DNA from: Gammaproteobacteria bacterium
Lineage (GTDB): Bacteria > Pseudomonadota > Gammaproteobacteria > Steroidobacterales > Woeseiaceae
Assembly: GCA_029881015.1 (NCBI GenBank)
Contig: JAOUNK010000043.1
Span: 1-14,269 of the forward strand
DNA: 14,269 nt
Direction: 5' to 3'
Shown: positions 6,478-13,677 of the stretch, piece by piece
Numbering within the stretch: the first letter of the stretch is position 1
Layout: the number at the start of each line of letters is the position of its first letter
The notes under the pieces: generated by a model
The model's input: the letters and a program-made list of their open reading frames with translations, nothing else
What the model was told of the DNA's origin: nothing
Database searches by the model: none
Program-made: the position numbers and the translations under genes

Positions 6478-9400
6478 CTAAAACCGCCTCGATGCAAAGT
6501 TTCTTGCGGGTTCTTCTACCGCGCATGTGTCGTGTGTAAGTAGTTTGCCGGCGCGCTTGGCCCGGAACAGGAGTGACGTGGGTTCGAGTTCGCCGTCCTC
6601 GACGACGTAGCTCGTGCTTGCTTCACTTGGGGTGAACATTCCAGCCCAGGCGTCGCGTTTCTTCTTCGCCTCGTACATGAGGCCGTCGGCAAGACTGATG
6701 ATCTGGTCGAGACCTGTTTCATCGAGCTGCGCGCGGAACAGCGGATAAGCGGCGAACCCGATCGAGCAAGTGGTTCTCACGATCTGCCCGTCACCCAGCG
6801 CAAAGTTGGTCGACGCGATGGTCTTGCGAATACGCTCGGCCAGTGCTTCGGACTCGTCCGGCCTGGTCTGCTTGGCGATTACGAGGAACTCATCGCCTCC
6901 CCAGCGAATGACGAAGTCCGAACGACGGCAAGTGCCGAGCAGCGCATCCCTGACCTGCAGCAGCATCTCGTCGCCCGCCGCATGTCCATAGGTATCGTTG
7001 ATCGGTTTGAAGTTGTCCAGATCGATCATCATGAAGATCAGGTCGACCGATTCGGTTTGGTCGTACCCTTGCTGCTCATCTGCAAAGCGGCGCTTGACCA
7101 CCTCGAGGTCTTTTGTGACCTCCTCGAAGACAAAGCGGCGATTGCGCAGTCCTGTCAGCGGATCACTCAGGCTGCTCTCCTGCAGCGCCTGGTTCAGCAG
7201 CTTGAGCTGCTTGTTGCGATCCACGAGTTGCTCTGTCCGGGATTCCACTTCCTGTTCGAGGCGACGACTGTATTCTTCTTCGCGACGAACCTTGCGCTTG
7301 TGCGCCAGCCAGAGGAAGACTGCGCCCTGAACGACCAGGCCCAGGTAGGCGAGATAAGCCCACCAGGTGGCCCAGGGCGGCGCTGCTACGCGCACCGGCA
7401 ATGCGTAGCCGGCTTCGTTCCAGACGCCTGCACTATTGGCGGCCTTGACGCGCAACAGGTAGTTGCCGGCGTCGAGATCGGTGTACGTAACGCGTCGCTC
7501 ATTGCCGAGCTCAATCCAGTCCTGGTCGAAGCCCTCGAGCTTGTACGCGAACTGGTTCTTAGCCGGCGCGGCAAAATCGAGTGCCGCGAATTCAAATGAC
7601 ACGACATCGTCGCGGTAGCCAAGATCGATGCCTTCGTTCTCGTCAATGGGCAGATCGGACTTCGTCGGGTCGCTCAGGTTGTAAAACCCGGTCAACATGA
7701 CGGCGGGAACAACAACACTGGCGTGCAGGTTTTTCGGCTCAAAGGCGTTGTAGCCATTGTTGCCACCGAAGAACAGTTCACCGCGGTCGCTGCGGTAGTG
7801 CGCGCCGAAGTTGAATTCCTCGGACTGCAAGCCGTCGGTACGGTGCAGGTTCGTAATTTCTCCGCTGGCGGGGTCGTACTGGTTTATCCCGTAGTTCGTG
7901 CTCATCCAGAGCTTGCCCGTGTTGTCGAACTGGATGCCGTAGATGACGTCGTTGCTCAGGCCGTCCAGCATCGACACGTTTTCAAAACGTATGCCCTCAG
8001 GATTGCCGGCATCGCCGACGACGCGATTCAGTCCGCCTCCGCGCGTGCCGACCCAGACCGTGCCATGCCTGTCGACGTTCAATGAATAGACCGTATCGTC
8101 GGCCAGCGTTGCAGGGTCGTTTGCATCATGCCGGAAGTTCGTGAATTCCCCGGTCTCGGGATTGAACAGGTTGAGGCCGCCGGCGTCGGTTCCGATCCAG
8201 ATCCGGCCGCCCTTGCCTTCCGCAAAACTCGTCACCCGATTGCTGCTCAGCGCTTTTTCGTTGTCGGGATCCGCGCTGAAGCGCTCGAAAGTCTGAGTCT
8301 TACGGTCGAACCTGCTGATCCCGCCGCCGAACGTACCGACCCAGACCTGGCCAGACGAATCCTCGAACATCGCCATGATGCCGTTTGCGCTGAGACTGGT
8401 CGGGTCGTCGGCATTGAAGCGGAAGTTGTCGATCTTGCCGGTGTGCGGATGAATGCGATCGATGCCGCGCGCCATTGTGCCAACCCAGACAACGCCGTCC
8501 TTGTCATGCATCATGCTCATGACGCGGTCGTCACTGATGGAGCGGCTGTCGGACGGATCGTGGCGATAGCGCAGCACGTTGTCGCTTTCCCGATCGATGA
8601 CATTGACGCCGTCGCCGAACGTACCCACCCAGAGTCGGCCTTGCTGGTCTTCTAGAAATGACGTCACAATGGGCTTGGCGTCGGGCCGGGCTGTCATCTC
8701 GGTCCCGGGCTCAAAGCCATAGGCCCAGGTGCGTGAATTCCACTTGCTGATGCCCTGCATCTTGGTGCCGATCCAGAGGACGCCGCCGCGATCTTCGAAA
8801 ATGACCGTGACCGAGTTATAGGCGAGGCTCGTGGTATCAGTTTCACTGTTGACGTAACGAACGAACTCACCGGTACCGCGGTTGACGAGGTTCAGTCCGG
8901 CGGTCGTACCCACCCAGAAACGATGGGCGCTGTCTTCGTAGATGGACGTGACTTCATTGCCGGAGATGCTCGTTGCATCGTCGGCGTCATGGATAAAACG
9001 GGTAAAGGAGGCGTCCTTTGCATCGAAGCGATGCAGACCGCCGCCGAACGTGCCCGCCCAAAGCTGCCCTTTGCTGTCCTCGAATACCGCGCGCACGCTA
9101 TGGGCGCTCAGGCTGCTGCTGTCACCGGCGACGTTCATGTAGGTCGTGACTTCACCCGTGTCCCCGTCGACCCGGCTGAGGCCGTGATCACCGCCTGCCC
9201 AGACTGTGCCCGTCGAGTCCTGCAACAACGCGAAGATGCTGTCAGAACCGATCGTTGTCGCCAGTCGGTAGTGTGAGAATTTCCCGCTTTCCCGATCGAG
9301 GCGGCTGAGTCCTGCCTCGCGAGTACCGGCCCAGATGCTGCCATCGCGATCCACCATGACGCGACGGACGATGTTGCTGCCGAGCGAATCGGGATCGGCG

Positions 9401-9807
9401 GCATCGTGCAGGTAGGTCATGAATACGCCCGACTTCCTGTCGAGCATCGACAGGCCACCGCCGTTCGTGGCAATCCAGAGGTTGCCATCGGCGTCTTCGG
9501 CAACGTCGAAAACGAAGTCGCTGCGCAACTTCGTCGCGTCGCCACGCTCGCGACGGTGCTGTGTGAACTCATACCCGTTATAGCTGTTCAGCCCGTTCTC
9601 GGTGCCGAACCACATGAGACCGGTTGAGTCCTGGAGAATGCTCAGGACATTGCTCTGCGACAAGCCGTCATCCAGGCCGACGTGTTCGAAACGCATCGGA
9701 TGATGGCTGAAAGCATCGCTGGCCCAAACGGGCAACGCCGGCAAGAGCAGCGTAGCTACCAATACCGTACACAGATTTCTTGCTTTCCTCACGGACGTAT
9801 CCAGCAC
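6478..9807 (-). CDS. Membrane diguanylate cyclase with two-propeller periplasmic sensor (Reg_prop x14, Y_Y_Y, GGDEF)
   Basis: Predicted 1109-residue inner-membrane sensor that makes c-di-GMP from two GTP. Order: signal peptide (1-29, ending PVWA), 14 propeller repeats of the DxxGxLWxGTxxGGL type (about 60-690, period 44-49 residues, enough for two seven-bladed propellers), Y_Y_Y domain (about 700-806), one membrane helix (about 817-834), coiled coil (838-878), GGDEF domain (about 883-1050). The GGDEF signature RWGGDEF is at 968-974 (GGDEF 970-974), with DLDNFKPIND before it and an inhibitory RxxD site (961-964). The frame is open to 9873, but the GTG at 9807-9805 lies 8 nt after a strong AGGGAGG and puts the signal peptide at the N-terminus. 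The sensor architecture is that of hybrid two-component systems, which often sense glycans, but the ligand here is unknown. It is followed after 2 nt by the S8 protease gene. Confidence 0.95.
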   Translation of the reverse strand: MLDTSVRKARNLCTVLVATLLLPALPVWASDAFSHHPMRFEHVGLDDGLSQSNVLSILQDSTGLMWFGTENGLNSYNGYEFTQHRRERGDATKLRSDFVFDVAEDADGNLWIATNGGGLSMLDRKSGVFMTYLHDAADPDSLGSNIVRRVMVDRDGSIWAGTREAGLSRLDRESGKFSHYRLATTIGSDSIFALLQDSTGTVWAGGDHGLSRVDGDTGEVTTYMNVAGDSSSLSAHSVRAVFEDSKGQLWAGTFGGGLHRFDAKDASFTRFIHDADDATSISGNEVTSIYEDSAHRFWVGTTAGLNLVNRGTGEFVRYVNSETDTTSLAYNSVTVIFEDRGGVLWIGTKMQGISKWNSRTWAYGFEPGTEMTARPDAKPIVTSFLEDQQGRLWVGTFGDGVNVIDRESDNVLRYRHDPSDSRSISDDRVMSMMHDKDGVVWVGTMARGIDRIHPHTGKIDNFRFNADDPTSLSANGIMAMFEDSSGQVWVGTFGGGISRFDRKTQTFERFSADPDNEKALSSNRVTSFAEGKGGRIWIGTDAGGLNLFNPETGEFTNFRHDANDPATLADDTVYSLNVDRHGTVWVGTRGGGLNRVVGDAGNPEGIRFENVSMLDGLSNDVIYGIQFDNTGKLWMSTNYGINQYDPASGEITNLHRTDGLQSEEFNFGAHYRSDRGELFFGGNNGYNAFEPKNLHASVVVPAVMLTGFYNLSDPTKSDLPIDENEGIDLGYRDDVVSFEFAALDFAAPAKNQFAYKLEGFDQDWIELGNERRVTYTDLDAGNYLLRVKAANSAGVWNEAGYALPVRVAAPPWATWWAYLAYLGLVVQGAVFLWLAHKRKVRREEEYSRRLEQEVESRTEQLVDRNKQLKLLNQALQESSLSDPLTGLRNRRFVFEEVTKDLEVVKRRFADEQQGYDQTESVDLIFMMIDLDNFKPINDTYGHAAGDEMLLQVRDALLGTCRRSDFVIRWGGDEFLVIAKQTRPDESEALAERIRKTIASTNFALGDGQIVRTTCSIGFAAYPLFRAQLDETGLDQIISLADGLMYEAKKKRDAWAGMFTPSEASTSYVVEDGELEPTSLLFRAKRAGKLLTHDTCAVEEPARNFASRRF

Positions 9808-9815
9808 GATCCGCA

Positions 9816-9822
9816 CCTCCCT
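9816..9822 (-). promoter_or_regulatory. Ribosome binding site that fixes the cyclase start
   Basis: On the minus strand AGGGAGG (9822-9816) stands 8 nt before GTG at 9807-9805. This is the best Shine-Dalgarno match seen in the window. It decides for the GTG start over the upstream GTG at 9873, whose extra 22 residues have no signal-peptide or domain character. Confidence 0.8.
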
Positions 9823-9896
9823 GTTCTTATGGGATGTATTAGGCCGTATGCTTAGTCCGGTCGCGGTGACCACCTTCCGACGGGATGCCGGGAAAG

Positions 9897-9912
9897 TGTG
9901 ACGCGATTCACG
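9897..9912. promoter_or_regulatory. CRP/Clp-like binding site upstream of the cyclase gene
   Basis: TGTGA-CGCGAT-TCACG matches the CRP/Vfr/Clp consensus TGTGA-N6-TCACA in nine of ten arm positions. It lies in the 129-bp gap between the EAL gene (ends 9937) and the cyclase gene (starts 9807), centred about 97 bp upstream of the GTG. A weak -10-like TAATAC (9841-9836, minus strand) without a good -35 lies between them, the usual picture for an activator-dependent promoter. No regulator gene is in the window. Confidence 0.45.
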
Positions 9913-9936
9913 TAATGGCTTGGTTAAATTGCCGGA

Positions 9937-11826
9937 TCAGGTGTCTTTGGGGTCGGCCTTGATCAGAAGTGCTGCAAATGCGGCGGCGGTGACGGGTCTC
10001 GAGATCAGGAAGCCCTGGAACGCATCGCAGTTCATGGCGCGCAAGACAGCCAGCTGCTCCCGTGTTTCCACGCCCTCGGCAATAACCTTGAGACTGAGTC
10101 GTTGTCCAAGTGCGACCATTGCGGAAACCAGGGCCTCGTCCTTCTCGTTGTCAACGAGCCCGGAAACGTAGGATCGATCGATCTTGAGCACGTCGACCGG
10201 CAGGTCGCGCAGGTAGGCGATTGCGGAATCGCCGGTCCCGAAGTCGTCGATCGACAGCCGAATGCCGAGAGCCTTGAGTTCCTTGAGTTGCTCGACGACC
10301 GCCAGGTCGCCTGACAGTACGCCACGTTCGCTGAGTTCCAGTTCAAGGGAAGCGGGACTCACATTGTGCTTGCTCAGTATGCGCCGCACCGTCGGCACGA
10401 ATTCGCCGCTCATCAGCTGGACCTTCGCCACATTGACGCACATATGCGGCAGCCGAATACCTGCGGCATGCCATGCCTTGAGTTGCGCACAGGCCTCATC
10501 GAGAACGAATTCGCCGATGCGATTCATGAGCCCACACTCTTCCGCAACCGGAACGAACTCCGCCGGCGATACGTAGCTGCCGTCCGCCTGGCGCCAGCGC
10601 AGCAACGCCTCTGCTGCAAATACCCGCTTGCTGCTTACCGAGGTAATTGGCTGGAAGGCGAGGCTCAGTTCATCGCCCTCCAACGCTTCATGCAGCATGT
10701 GCTCGATCTTCAGCTTGCGGGCCGCCGCGGCGTCAGTTTCCGCGCAGTAGTATTTGAAGCCACCGCCGCGACTCTGCGCATCCCGCATGGCGTTGTCGGC
10801 GCGCTGTAGCAGACTGTCGACATCATCGGCATCCTGCGGGTACAGCGCGACGCCCTGGCAGGACGACAGCGACACCATCTGGCCGGCGATCTGGATCGGT
10901 CGCGCAAGCCTGTCCAGCAGCAGCTGTTGCAGGTGCCCGAGATCACCCTGATTGCCGGACGTAGTGACCATGATCGCGAAGCGCGAGTGGTCGATGCTGG
11001 CCGCCGCCGCTGTGCGCAGGCGCTGCGATTCGACAGTCGATGGCCCCAGTTCACCCAGGCACTCTGTCAGGACCTTGCCGAGTTCGGTCATGATCATGTC
11101 CGCGCATTCCTGCCCCATTGCCTCGACAACGAGCCGGAAGCGATTGAACCCGATCACGATGACGGCCAGCGCATTGCCGTCGCGGTCTACGGTTCCCATG
11201 CTGCGCCTGACGAGGTCGACGAATTTCCGCTTGTTGGGCAGGCCCGTAACGGGTTCGAAGGACTCGCCGCGACGGAGCCGTTGGCGAGCCTCGTCGGCGA
11301 CAGCAAGTGCTTTCCTCAATGATTCCTGGCCGTCGGCAAGCCGCTCTCTCAGGTTACGTGCGTGGACGGCGTACTTCACCCGCCGGCTGATCATCGCCCA
11401 CTCGAAAGGCTTGCGAATCACGTCATAGGGATCGCAGTCGAGCGCTGCGCTGGTTTCCCTCGCGCTCGAACACATGACGAATATCGGCTGGGTCAGATCC
11501 TCTGCGTCGAGGAAGTCTTTATACAAAGGCTGCCCGTCTGCGGATAACATCCCGGCGTCGACGATAATCGCTTGCGGTTGCGACCTTCGTGCACGCGCAA
11601 GGGCGTCAGACGCATCCTGGACGACCGTGGTCGTCACGCCATACTGGTTCAACCACCGGGGTGCCCACTTCGTAGCGCTCGAGTTATTGCTGTACAGCAA
11701 TGCCGTACCGCCGTCCTCCAGCAACTCATCGTTTGCGGCGGATGTCGGTAGCGTTAGCCGCCGGATCGTCCTGGTCAGGTCCAGACCGTCGTCGGGCCTC
11801 TGCGGTTCGTTATTTGCGTCGCTCAT
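9937..11826 (-). CDS. Pseudo-receiver / degenerate GGDEF / EAL protein (predicted c-di-GMP phosphodiesterase)
   Basis: Cytoplasmic protein of 629 residues with no signal peptide or membrane helix. Residues about 40-157 look like a response-regulator receiver: phosphoacceptor-like Asp90 (AIIVD), Ser120 and Lys139 (IRKPF) are present, but the acidic Mg-binding pair is replaced by Ser46-Asn47 (LLYSNNSS). A GGDEF-type domain follows (about 188-360) whose signature position reads SIDHSRF, so cyclase activity is unlikely. The EAL domain (about 372-622) keeps every metal and catalytic residue I could place: Glu406 (EALLRW), Asn465, Glu497, Glu500, Asp527-Asp528 (IDDFGTG), Lys548, Glu584, Glu587, Gln604. 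It should therefore hydrolyse c-di-GMP to pGpG. The start ATG overlaps the stop of the upstream EAL gene (ATGA), implying coupling. Confidence 0.92.
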   Translation of the reverse strand: MSDANNEPQRPDDGLDLTRTIRRLTLPTSAANDELLEDGGTALLYSNNSSATKWAPRWLNQYGVTTTVVQDASDALARARRSQPQAIIVDAGMLSADGQPLYKDFLDAEDLTQPIFVMCSSARETSAALDCDPYDVIRKPFEWAMISRRVKYAVHARNLRERLADGQESLRKALAVADEARQRLRRGESFEPVTGLPNKRKFVDLVRRSMGTVDRDGNALAVIVIGFNRFRLVVEAMGQECADMIMTELGKVLTECLGELGPSTVESQRLRTAAAASIDHSRFAIMVTTSGNQGDLGHLQQLLLDRLARPIQIAGQMVSLSSCQGVALYPQDADDVDSLLQRADNAMRDAQSRGGGFKYYCAETDAAAARKLKIEHMLHEALEGDELSLAFQPITSVSSKRVFAAEALLRWRQADGSYVSPAEFVPVAEECGLMNRIGEFVLDEACAQLKAWHAAGIRLPHMCVNVAKVQLMSGEFVPTVRRILSKHNVSPASLELELSERGVLSGDLAVVEQLKELKALGIRLSIDDFGTGDSAIAYLRDLPVDVLKIDRSYVSGLVDNEKDEALVSAMVALGQRLSLKVIAEGVETREQLAVLRAMNCDAFQGFLISRPVTAAAFAALLIKADPKDT

Positions 11827-13514
11827 TGAGCTATACCCTTAGCTGGCGCCACGAGAAACTCTCCCATCTCGGCTGCGGACAGCGGCTTGGAAAAATAGAA
11901 CCCCTGCAGAAAATCGCATTTCAGTTCGCGCAGAATGTGTGCCTGGTCCGTGGTTTCCACGCCTTCCGCAACGGCGATCAGGCCGAGCGCATGGGCACTC
12001 GCGATAGCAGCCGTACAGGCGGCACGATCGTTCTCACACGACTTCACCCCGTTGACGAGGGAGATATCGATCTTGATGCCATCCACAGGACTGTGCGCAA
12101 GCTGTACCAGCGAACAGGCGCCGGTACCGAAGTCGTCGACAACCAGGTTGACACCCAGAGCTTTGAGCGCGTCAATCGCCTGATAGCCGGCGACCGCATC
12201 CCGGCTCAGCATCTTCTCTGTGATCTCGAGGTCGACGGACGATGGCTGAACACCGACTCGCAGCATCAGGGCCGCCATGCGTGTCGCGATATCCCGCCGC
12301 GAAAATTCCTGCATGGACAGGTTGACTGACAGCCGCAATTCCGGCCGTCCGGCATCCTGCCAGTTCTTCAATCGGTCAAAACTTTCCTGCAAGACCCACT
12401 CGCCGATAGGAACTATAAGACCGGTACGCTCTGCCAGTCCGATAACCTTGCTTGTCGAGTGCGATCCCATGACGGATTCCGGCCAGCGCAGCAACGCTTC
12501 TACCGCGTGCACTTCGCCGGTCGATGCATTGACGATCGGCAGGAAATTCAGGGCAAATGCACCGCGCTCGAGCGCCGACCTCAATTCGACCTCGAGATCC
12601 TGTCTCTGCAGGCTGCGCAGCTTGACCGTGCCGCTGTGAAACGCGACGTCACCAGTCTGCCCGGTCCTGGCATCCTCGGTCGCCGCATTGGCGTTCGCAA
12701 ATAACGTCGCAGCGTCCGTGCCGTCCTGGGGAAACAGGCTGATTCCCGAGCGAATATCCACACGATAAGTCTTGCCGTCGACAATGACCGGTTCCTGCAA
12801 CACCAGCGCGAGCCGGTTAGTCACTGATTCGGCATCCGAACCGCTCTCGATTTCGGGCAGGATAATGGCGAAGCGATGGAAATCCGTGCGGGCAACGACT
12901 GACCGGCGTTCATAGTCGCCCTCGCGATCCGAATTGACCCCGCGCAGCTCGCTTTCCAGGCGTGATCCAAGCTCATGCAGGATCGCGTCGTAACGGGCAG
13001 TGGCGGTAGCACCCAGCTGCAAGTCAAGATCGTCGACATGGCAACAAATGACAGCGGCACGCCCTTCGCGCAAACGCTGATGCTCGAGAATCTTCGCGAG
13101 TTCGCCGAGGAAATACTCCCGGTTGGGCAACGCCGTCACTTCGTCGACGTAAGCCAGCTTCTGCAGCCGCGTGAGCGCGTGCTTGGATTGCGAGGTATCC
13201 CGGGCTACCAGCAGGACGCGGTCGCGTCCCTGGGCGATGTACGTAAATTCGGTAGTGCTGCCTGAATCCGCGAGGTTTAGCTCTTCATTGAAGAGCCGGC
13301 GATTGCGCAGTGCGCGCCGCAGGTTTTCGCGAATGCGATTGCAGACTTCCGGAAGCCAGATCGTATCGATCGATACGTTCGGTTCGACGTCAAAGGACGC
13401 GTGCAGGACCGTGCAAACGGATCCATCGCCGGACAGCACGATGGCCAGTTCCTTGTTCGGGAGCGACTGTGTGTCTGAAGCTGTCCGCCGAATTGTTGCG
13501 AATAGGTTTGCCAT
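11823..13514 (-). CDS. PAS-like / degenerate GGDEF / EAL protein (predicted c-di-GMP phosphodiesterase)
   Basis: Cytoplasmic protein of 563 residues, first gene of the EAL pair. The N-terminus (about 20-112) resembles a PAS sensor, ending in a RDTSQSKHA stretch like the usual RDITERK linker. The GGDEF domain (about 118-290) is degenerate: DEVTALPNR is kept, but the signature reads TDFHRFA, so it should not make c-di-GMP. The EAL domain (about 303-555) has all expected residues: Glu339 (VEALLRW), Asn398 (SVNLS), Glu430 and Glu433 (LEITE), Asp460-Asp461 (VDDFGTG), Lys481, Glu517 and Glu520 (AEGVE), Gln537 (LQGF). Phosphodiesterase activity is predicted. The ATG at 13514 is the first in-frame start; no strong ribosome binding site precedes it. 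It is similar in its GGDEF-EAL part to the next gene, suggesting an old tandem duplication with exchanged N-terminal sensors. Confidence 0.92.
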   Translation of the reverse strand: MANLFATIRRTASDTQSLPNKELAIVLSGDGSVCTVLHASFDVEPNVSIDTIWLPEVCNRIRENLRRALRNRRLFNEELNLADSGSTTEFTYIAQGRDRVLLVARDTSQSKHALTRLQKLAYVDEVTALPNREYFLGELAKILEHQRLREGRAAVICCHVDDLDLQLGATATARYDAILHELGSRLESELRGVNSDREGDYERRSVVARTDFHRFAIILPEIESGSDAESVTNRLALVLQEPVIVDGKTYRVDIRSGISLFPQDGTDAATLFANANAATEDARTGQTGDVAFHSGTVKLRSLQRQDLEVELRSALERGAFALNFLPIVNASTGEVHAVEALLRWPESVMGSHSTSKVIGLAERTGLIVPIGEWVLQESFDRLKNWQDAGRPELRLSVNLSMQEFSRRDIATRMAALMLRVGVQPSSVDLEITEKMLSRDAVAGYQAIDALKALGVNLVVDDFGTGACSLVQLAHSPVDGIKIDISLVNGVKSCENDRAACTAAIASAHALGLIAVAEGVETTDQAHILRELKCDFLQGFYFSKPLSAAEMGEFLVAPAKGIAQ

Positions 13515-13677
13515 CCGTGACTCGTGTTGCGCTGCCTGGTCCTATGTTGTGCACTTCCCTGGTTTCGGCAGGAATTATGTACCCATTCATAACGAGGAGA
13601 CATAAGCAAAGTCCCGAAATGAGACGGAGGTCAAGAAAAGCGGCGGAAAAACGGCCGTGGGGTTACAAATACGGCGG
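13515..13677 (-). other. Intergenic region upstream of the EAL pair
   Basis: 163 bp between the cation efflux gene and the first EAL gene. On the minus strand a -10-like CATAAT (13579-13574) would give a leader of about 50 nt, but no good -35 stands 16-18 bp before it. No convincing hairpin terminator for the efflux gene is seen. Promoter placement here is therefore only suggested. Confidence 0.25.

Noticed and set aside
6476..6526. Upstream start for the S8 protease
   Set aside because: It would add 17 residues (MRGRRTRKK...) ahead of a good signal peptide and overlap the cyclase gene; the ATG at 6475 has better context.
8128..8655. Plus-strand open frame of 175 codons inside the cyclase gene
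   Set aside because: It is opposite the propeller repeats and only mirrors their regular composition; it has no ribosome site or recognisable domain.
9808..9873. Upstream GTG start for the cyclase
   Set aside because: The extra residues bury the signal peptide, and the downstream GTG has an AGGGAGG at ideal spacing.
4397..13514. A LapD/LapG-type c-di-GMP protease switch
   Set aside because: The protease is an S8 serine enzyme, not a LapG cysteine protease. The EAL proteins here are cytoplasmic and keep catalytic residues, unlike the membrane receptor LapD, and no large adhesin is seen.
13600..13677. Terminator hairpin after the cation efflux gene
   Set aside because: ACGGCCGT followed by T's is a palindrome without a loop, and the CCGCCG motifs are direct, not inverted, repeats.
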